IMG/VR virus record: IMGVR_UViG_3300021171_000040
Coordinates: 1 to 25,316 of that record
DNA from: a virus
DNA length: 25,316 bases
Reading direction: 5' to 3' (one strand)
Position numbers and translations under genes: made by a program. Under the pieces are notes generated by a model. It saw only the letters and a program-made list of their open reading frames with translations. It was not told where the DNA came from and did no database searches. The stretch's first letter is position 1. Each line of letters begins with the position of its first letter. This document shows, piece by piece, positions 22,236-25,316 of the stretch.

Positions 22236-22445
22236 TTATATAAATCCTTTTTCTAATGCCAACCATTCAGGCATTGTAAATATATTATTATCACTCATTT
22301 CAACTTGAGATTTAGGCACCCAAACTCTTAATTCGCTAGGCTTAGTCTCTCCCTTTTTAATTTCTGTTCTTCCATCAGCTAATAGATAAGCATTAGCTGT
22401 TTCATGACGTAATTCAGCAGCTATATCTATTAGATTAGACTTCAT
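22236..22445 (-). CDS. Conserved-type small phage protein
   Basis: This 69-residue protein starts at the ATG at 22445, seven bases after GGAG; the TTG one codon earlier is less likely. It overlaps the stop of the ATPase gene. The pattern LIDIAAELRHETANAYLLAD, LRVWVPKSQVEM and FTMPEWLALEKGFI is one I associate with small proteins that accompany phage SSB/recombinase genes. It is compact, mixed alpha/beta, with a tryptophan-containing VWVPKSQVE strand and no membrane span. Function unknown. Its fixed place directly after the Sak4-like ATPase suggests a recombination accessory. Confidence 0.65.
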   Translation of the reverse strand: MKSNLIDIAAELRHETANAYLLADGRTEIKKGETKPSELRVWVPKSQVEMSDNNIFTMPEWLALEKGFI

Positions 22446-23143
22446 CAATAAACTCCTATTGGTTGATTTGTCATTGCCTTCTCGATTAATCTCCCAAAAT
22501 GTGGTTCTTCATATTGATTTAAATTACCAGTTCTATTGCGAGATAAGATGTTATAACTACCCACACATTGGAAAGCTAATGTTTCACCATTTACTCCCGG
22601 TACATTTGTTTTAGCACAACGTATGATGAAATCATATAAGTGAGGAACCATGATAGGGAGGACTTGTCCGGGAAAATATGGACGGCGCATTGTTTGACCA
22701 TCTACATCTTTAATTTCTTCCTTACAGATAACATAAGTATGCTTATATCGTGTATAATATAGCGTTCTTAAATGCTCCATCGTGTTATCTGCCATTTCGC
22801 CATAAGCTTTTAAACCATGTTTATTATTCTTTAAAGCGTCAACTAAATAAACATCAGCTACTTGGCTGGCACTGTCAACACCTAATGTATCAAAATTTTT
22901 AGTTTCATTTGAATTGAAGAACCACTTGAAAAATTCATCAATCCTAGCTGGTGTATAAGCTTCCCATGTAGGGATTTTTGATCCTCGCATGGATAATAAC
23001 CCCGGCTCAGTAGCAAGCAATAATGGTCTAGGAGCTGAATTGAGTATTGGTGTTTTACCAGTACCAGCAGGGCCATATACAAGTGCCTTGCAGCCGAAGT
23101 TTTGTGCAAATTCCCCTGCTGCTTTAAGATCAGAGATGTTCAT
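22445..23143 (-). CDS. RecA-fold P-loop ATPase, Sak4-like recombinase
   Basis: This 232-residue protein has a Walker A GPAGTGKT (24-31) and a Walker B-like FDTLGVDS (84-91), followed by helices and a KHTYVICKEEIKDVDG sensor-like strand. The size, an AAA_24/Sak4-style core, and linkage to an SSB-like protein and a Cas4/RecB-like nuclease point to a Sak4-type single-strand annealing or pairing protein. Such phage ATPases anneal or pair strands with SSB in recombination-dependent replication. The start is ATG at 23143. Its ribosome site (AGG) lies in the final codons of the upstream GIY-YIG gene, so that insertion now supplies it. Confidence 0.75.
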   Translation of the reverse strand: MNISDLKAAGEFAQNFGCKALVYGPAGTGKTPILNSAPRPLLLATEPGLLSMRGSKIPTWEAYTPARIDEFFKWFFNSNETKNFDTLGVDSASQVADVYLVDALKNNKHGLKAYGEMADNTMEHLRTLYYTRYKHTYVICKEEIKDVDGQTMRRPYFPGQVLPIMVPHLYDFIIRCAKTNVPGVNGETLAFQCVGSYNILSRNRTGNLNQYEEPHFGRLIEKAMTNQPIGVY

Positions 23144-23146
23144 TAT

Positions 23147-23686
23147 TTACCTAATGTTAGGATAATTTTTCATTCTATTACGTTTAGGTCTACAGATATT
23201 ACAATTACAATAATAACCTTCAGGACAAGGCCAATTTGTCATATCTCTTTTAGCAAAACTTAAAGCTTTCTTATGTTCTTCAGATTTAGGTTTTTTCATC
23301 TTATCTGTATTTGATTTTCTTATTCCAGTCATAGAAACTGACATTTTATTTTTTATTTCTTGACTTTTAATTCTTCCTAATGGCGATGGTGGTCGTAACG
23401 CATCTGGATTTATATTATACCCTAATTCTATATCACAAGCTCCTAAACTATCAATCCAAAATTGTTCGCGTTCTAGCATTTTATTTAAAGGCACAAGTTC
23501 TATAACTATAAACTCAAAGGCATTAGGGCCATATTTATTCCAAGCTCTTTGTAAATGTTGGTTATCATGATTGCCTTTTCTAAGCTTTCTCTCATGTTCA
23601 AACCATCTTATGTCATAATCATAACTATGCCCTATGTAAAATTTTCCATTAATTAAATTTAAAATTTGGTATATACAAGACTTCAT
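23147..23686 (-). CDS. GIY-YIG homing endonuclease with NUMOD-like region
   Basis: This 179-residue protein opens with the GIY-YIG module: CIYQILNLINGKFYIGHSYD (4-23; IYQ and YIG are the signature strands), IRWFEHERKLRKG with the catalytic arginine (R27), and EREQFWIDSLGACD with the glutamate (E73). Residues 98-150 (PSPLGRIKSQEIKNKMSVSM, TGIRKSNTDKMKKPKSEEHK) resemble NUMOD3 DNA-binding repeats, and a C-terminal CPEGYYCNCNIC cluster may bind zinc. It overlaps the upstream gene by ATGA and ends three bases before the ATPase start. It is a selfish free-standing endonuclease lodged in a recombination operon. It is more AT-rich than its neighbours. Confidence 0.88.
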   Translation of the reverse strand: MKSCIYQILNLINGKFYIGHSYDYDIRWFEHERKLRKGNHDNQHLQRAWNKYGPNAFEFIVIELVPLNKMLEREQFWIDSLGACDIELGYNINPDALRPPSPLGRIKSQEIKNKMSVSMTGIRKSNTDKMKKPKSEEHKKALSFAKRDMTNWPCPEGYYCNCNICRPKRNRMKNYPNIR

Positions 23687-24180
23687 TTTTTAGATTTTGG
23701 TGCTTTTATTTCGAGAGTGGGGGACGCTTCTTTTATGGTTAACATATCATTAATTATTTTAATTATTTCAATTGCAGTTTTATCTTGTTTTTCAGCATCT
23801 TCCTGTAGTTGTCTATATTCTAAAAGTTTAAAATTAGGTGTCCAACTAACCAAACGGTCAGCAACAAAAGTGCCAGCATTACCGATATTCGCAATTCTAT
23901 TAAGGCAATGCTCAACAGTGTCATTATCAGCGAGAGTATAATTATATTTAATAGCCGCTTTGAGTTGGTATCCATTACCTAATTCCTTGGTATTCATTCC
24001 TTCTTGAGGTTTAGGAAATTCACGCTTCACAATGTACTTGCGAAGGTCCATTTCCTCCTCTTTAGCTATCTCAATAGCTTTCTTCTTTTGCTCCCATAGC
24101 AGCAAAAGTTGATCCTCAGTCATTGTATCAAGAGGATTAGTGCTAGGCCATTGCGTAGCAGCTTGATTATTCCAATTCAT
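23683..24180 (-). CDS. Early-operon protein of unknown function
   Basis: This 165-residue protein starts at the ATG at 24180, overlapping the previous stop (ATGA); the GTG one codon upstream is less likely. The N-terminal part is a charged helix (MTEDQLLLLWEQKKKAIEIA, KEEEMDLRKYIVKREFP), then MNTKELGNGYQLKAAIKYNY and a helical C-terminal region ending in a lysine-rich KAPKSKK. The ELGNGYQLKA strand is reminiscent of a group of small proteins beside phage Sak4/SSB genes. No catalytic motif is visible. It may be a recombinase or replication partner. Confidence 0.6.
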   Translation of the reverse strand: MNWNNQAATQWPSTNPLDTMTEDQLLLLWEQKKKAIEIAKEEEMDLRKYIVKREFPKPQEGMNTKELGNGYQLKAAIKYNYTLADNDTVEHCLNRIANIGNAGTFVADRLVSWTPNFKLLEYRQLQEDAEKQDKTAIEIIKIINDMLTIKEASPTLEIKAPKSKK

Positions 24181-24536
24181 CACTTAGCCCAACCATTAGA
24201 TTTATTTTCTCCCCATGATGGCTGAGGAGTTGGTTGGCGCATAAGTCTAGTGGCTGCTGTTTCAGCAGCATCTTTAACTTCTTGCTCAATATCTTTAGCG
24301 GTATTGGTATTAAGATGACCATCACTATGATTAAATACACCAGCTCTGTCAAATAGAGTTGCTATTTTAATATCAATCAAGTCAAGGAATGCATCATCAA
24401 CAGCTTCATACTGATCAATAGGAAGAAGCTTAGCATGAGCTGATAGATAAGCTCTGCGCATTACAGTACGGACTTCACTATATAAAGCTCTGTCATCAAC
24501 ACTTAAACCTTTAAGAACATCGCGAATATCAGGCAT
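24180..24536 (-). CDS. Helical protein of unknown function
   Basis: This 118-residue protein starts at the ATG at 24536, about eight bases after AAAGGA; the longer frame from 24584 lacks a ribosome site and runs into the upstream gene. It is mostly helical and acidic (MPDIRDVLKGLSVDDRALYS, then EVRTVMRRAYLSAHAKLLPI, AVDDAFLDLIDIKIATLFDR) and ends in a Pro/Gln-rich tail, WGENKSNGWAK. It overlaps the zinc-ribbon gene by eight bases and the next gene by ATGA. I recognise no family. Confidence 0.55.
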   Translation of the reverse strand: MPDIRDVLKGLSVDDRALYSEVRTVMRRAYLSAHAKLLPIDQYEAVDDAFLDLIDIKIATLFDRAGVFNHSDGHLNTNTAKDIEQEVKDAAETAATRLMRQPTPQPSWGENKSNGWAK

Positions 24537-24714
24537 CAGTTTTATCCTTTTTTTTAAAGCATTCCAAACATACAGCTTTACCAAATAATTCTGGAGCGGT
24601 TGTTTCTAATTCAAACTTGGTTTGACAATCAGGACAAACGGTAAAACCTTTATAAGCTTTAATTGACTTACCATTATTAAGCTTATGCTCATACTCTATA
24701 TATGTATTATTCAT
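24529..24714 (-). CDS. Small zinc-ribbon protein
   Basis: This is a 61-residue protein with two CxxC pairs, CPDC (27-30) and CLEC (49-52), separated by 18 residues. It is a standard zinc-ribbon layout flanked by a lysine-rich tail (FKKKDKTDA). Such proteins bind nucleic acid or act as adaptors; the target is unknown. It overlaps the upstream gene by ATGA and the next by eight bases, typical for this operon. Confidence 0.65.
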   Translation of the reverse strand: MNNTYIEYEHKLNNGKSIKAYKGFTVCPDCQTKFELETTAPELFGKAVCLECFKKKDKTDA

Positions 24715-24932
24715 TTAATAACATCTTTCTTATTTAAATATTTCCTAGCGTATTCATTCCATTCATTTAGTGTCATAGTTTTTTCAGTAATTAAACATAA
24801 TATATTACTATCTGGTAATGGTGTATCAGCACTAATCCAATCTGACCATTCAGCAAAGCGAGCTTCATCGCCATATTGTATCTTATATCGTGGTGGATCA
24901 GGTATACTATCTTGATTTTCATATTTAATCAT
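24711..24932 (-). CDS. Small early protein of unknown function
   Basis: This is a 73-residue protein. Aromatic and acidic residues dominate (FAEWSDWISADTPLPDSNIL, then MTLNEWNEYARKYL), with a short hydrophobic strand, ILCLITE. There is no recognised domain, signal peptide or membrane span. Its ATG lies inside the end of the preceding 56-residue gene (eight-base overlap), and its own stop overlaps the zinc-ribbon start (ATGA), so it is embedded in the early operon. Confidence 0.6.
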   Translation of the reverse strand: MIKYENQDSIPDPPRYKIQYGDEARFAEWSDWISADTPLPDSNILCLITEKTMTLNEWNEYARKYLNKKDVIK

Positions 24933-25095
24933 TTTCCATTTCCACCTTGACTATAATTGATTGTGGTATCTTGGCTGGTAATGATGTTCGCATCAGATAC
25001 ACTGATGTAATACCAGCATCTTTATCTAAAGCATCATATCTGACTGAATGCTTTTTCTCAGAATTGATCTTCATTGGTACAGTAAAGCCAATCAT
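24925..25095 (-). CDS. First gene of the early operon, 56 residues
   Basis: The gene starts at the ATG at 25095, about 48 bases after the predicted transcription start, with GAGAGAA upstream. It reads MIGFTVPMKINSEKKHSVRY, DALDKDAGITSVYLMRTSLP, AKIPQSIIVKVEMEND. The composition is strand-rich with a basic centre and acidic end. Small proteins with the SVYL...SLP...I.VKVE rhythm occur in phage early regions, but the function is unknown. Its stop overlaps the next start by eight bases. Confidence 0.65.
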   Translation of the reverse strand: MIGFTVPMKINSEKKHSVRYDALDKDAGITSVYLMRTSLPAKIPQSIIVKVEMEND

Positions 25096-25149
25096 TTTTC
25101 ATTCTCTCATTTTAAAATATCTAAACGAAATAATATTTCAACATTGCCC

Positions 25150-25178
25150 ACTTTACAGGGACGTGAAATCCGTGTCAA
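25150..25178 (-). promoter_or_regulatory. Leftward early promoter
   Basis: Minus strand: TTGACA (25178-25173), a 17-base spacer, then TAAAGT (25155-25150). The -35 is a perfect sigma70 consensus with ideal spacing; the -10 matches four of six positions. Transcription would begin near 25143 and give a leader of about 48 bases before the first minus-strand gene at 25095. It would drive the whole 11-kb replication operon. Confidence 0.7.
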
Positions 25179-25195
25179 GCTGTCAATGTCACGGA
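25173..25195. promoter_or_regulatory. TGTCAA repeat, candidate operator between divergent genes
   Basis: TGTCAAGC, TGTCAATG and TCACGG form tandem half-sites at eight-base spacing, and CCGTG (25170-25174) with CACGG (25190-25194) bracket them as an inverted repeat. The first repeat is the -35 box of the leftward promoter read on the other strand. A ribbon-helix-helix gene begins 13 bases beyond, so autoregulation plus control of the early operon is plausible. Confidence 0.5.
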
Positions 25196-25207
25196 AGGAA
25201 AAAAATT

Positions 25208-25316
25208 ATGACTGATACTGACATTGCACAAAAGCGAATAAATGTGAGCATTGTAGGGGAAGAAGCTGAGATGTTAGAGAAACTACATATACATCTCAAT
25301 ACTAAATTAATGATGA
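25208..25316 (+). CDS. Ribbon-helix-helix regulator, N-terminal part
   Basis: A plus-strand frame with a strong ribosome site (GGAAGGA, eight bases upstream) runs off the right edge. The visible 36 residues read MTDTDIAQKRINVSIVGEEA then EMLEKLHIHLNTKLMM. A basic RINVSIV strand followed by a helix and a turn is the Arc/CopG ribbon-helix-helix pattern, in which the strand enters the major groove of an operator. It is transcribed away from the early operon and lies beside the TGTCAA repeats. It is probably the early-gene repressor or an auxiliary regulator. The truncation at the window edge prevents a firmer call. Confidence 0.6.
   Translation, partial: MTDTDIAQKRINVSIVGEEAEMLEKLHIHLNTKLMM

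Noticed and set aside
1-25316. CRISPR array, tRNA, attachment site or integrase
   Set aside because: No regularly spaced repeats, cloverleaf or recombinase motifs were seen on either strand. Repeats in the fibre gene are low-complexity Thr/Gly/Val coding.

Overview
The window is a 25.3-kb piece of a tailed, podovirus-like bacteriophage genome, either free or a prophage. Both edges cut through genes. The DNA is strongly AT-rich by eye (roughly two-thirds A+T, not counted) and very compact: most neighbouring genes overlap by 1-8 bases (ATGA, TAATG, TGATG) or abut, so translational coupling is the rule. No tRNA, rRNA, CRISPR array, integrase, terminase or capsid gene is visible. The tail-stabilisation, DNA-transfer and ejection proteins resemble P22-type virion modules known from phages of Alphaproteobacteria. 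The outer-membrane protein at 11623-12402 carries an AADLPVKAP-like segment typical of rhizobial porin-like proteins. An alphaproteobacterial, rhizobial-type host is therefore my best inference, although the base composition is far from typical rhizobia.

Plus strand, 1-13620 (late genes). The order is: the end of a P22 gp10-like tail protein; a small beta-rich protein; a cupin-like protein; a DNA-transfer protein; a proline-rich virion-type protein; a tiny zinc-motif gene broken by a +1 frameshift; a large ejection protein; a 1168-residue tail fibre with a Sec-type signal peptide; and a second secreted fibre-related protein. A lysis block follows: a GH108-type endolysin, a two-TM holin candidate and a small partner. 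Next is a self-contained transcription unit for a signal-peptide beta-barrel protein, preceded by a long hairpin and closed by a textbook intrinsic terminator; it looks like a moron. The strand ends with two membrane-anchored coiled-coil proteins and a 60-residue protein.

Convergent junction, 13621-13735: a hairpin plus T-tract, read on the minus strand, ends the opposite operon.

Minus strand, 25178 down to 13736 (early/replication genes). A promoter with a consensus -35 box fires leftward over small unknown proteins, a Sak4-like RecA-fold ATPase, a GIY-YIG endonuclease, an AT-hook-like 46-residue protein, an Acb2/Tad1-hairpin-like protein, an SSB-like protein, a Cas4/RecB-like nuclease, an SF2 helicase, an HNH/AP2 endonuclease, small zinc proteins, a sliding-clamp candidate, a C5 cytosine methyltransferase and a family B-like DNA polymerase. 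Together these make a replication/recombination kit (polymerase, clamp, helicase, SSB, annealing ATPase, nuclease) with two anti-defence candidates (methyltransferase and cyclic-nucleotide sponge) and two selfish endonucleases. A ribbon-helix-helix regulator starts divergently at the right edge next to TGTCAA repeats that overlap the early promoter.

Five genes here are short (46-56 codons, or broken) and were found by reading the gaps: 3737-3896, 17804-17953, 20940-21095, 22095-22235 and 24925-25095. The most striking observation is at the helicase/HNH junction. The last codons of the helicase occur twice, once on each side of the HNH gene, with the same amino acids but different codons. This looks like a homing element that carries a recoded copy of its target gene's 3' end.
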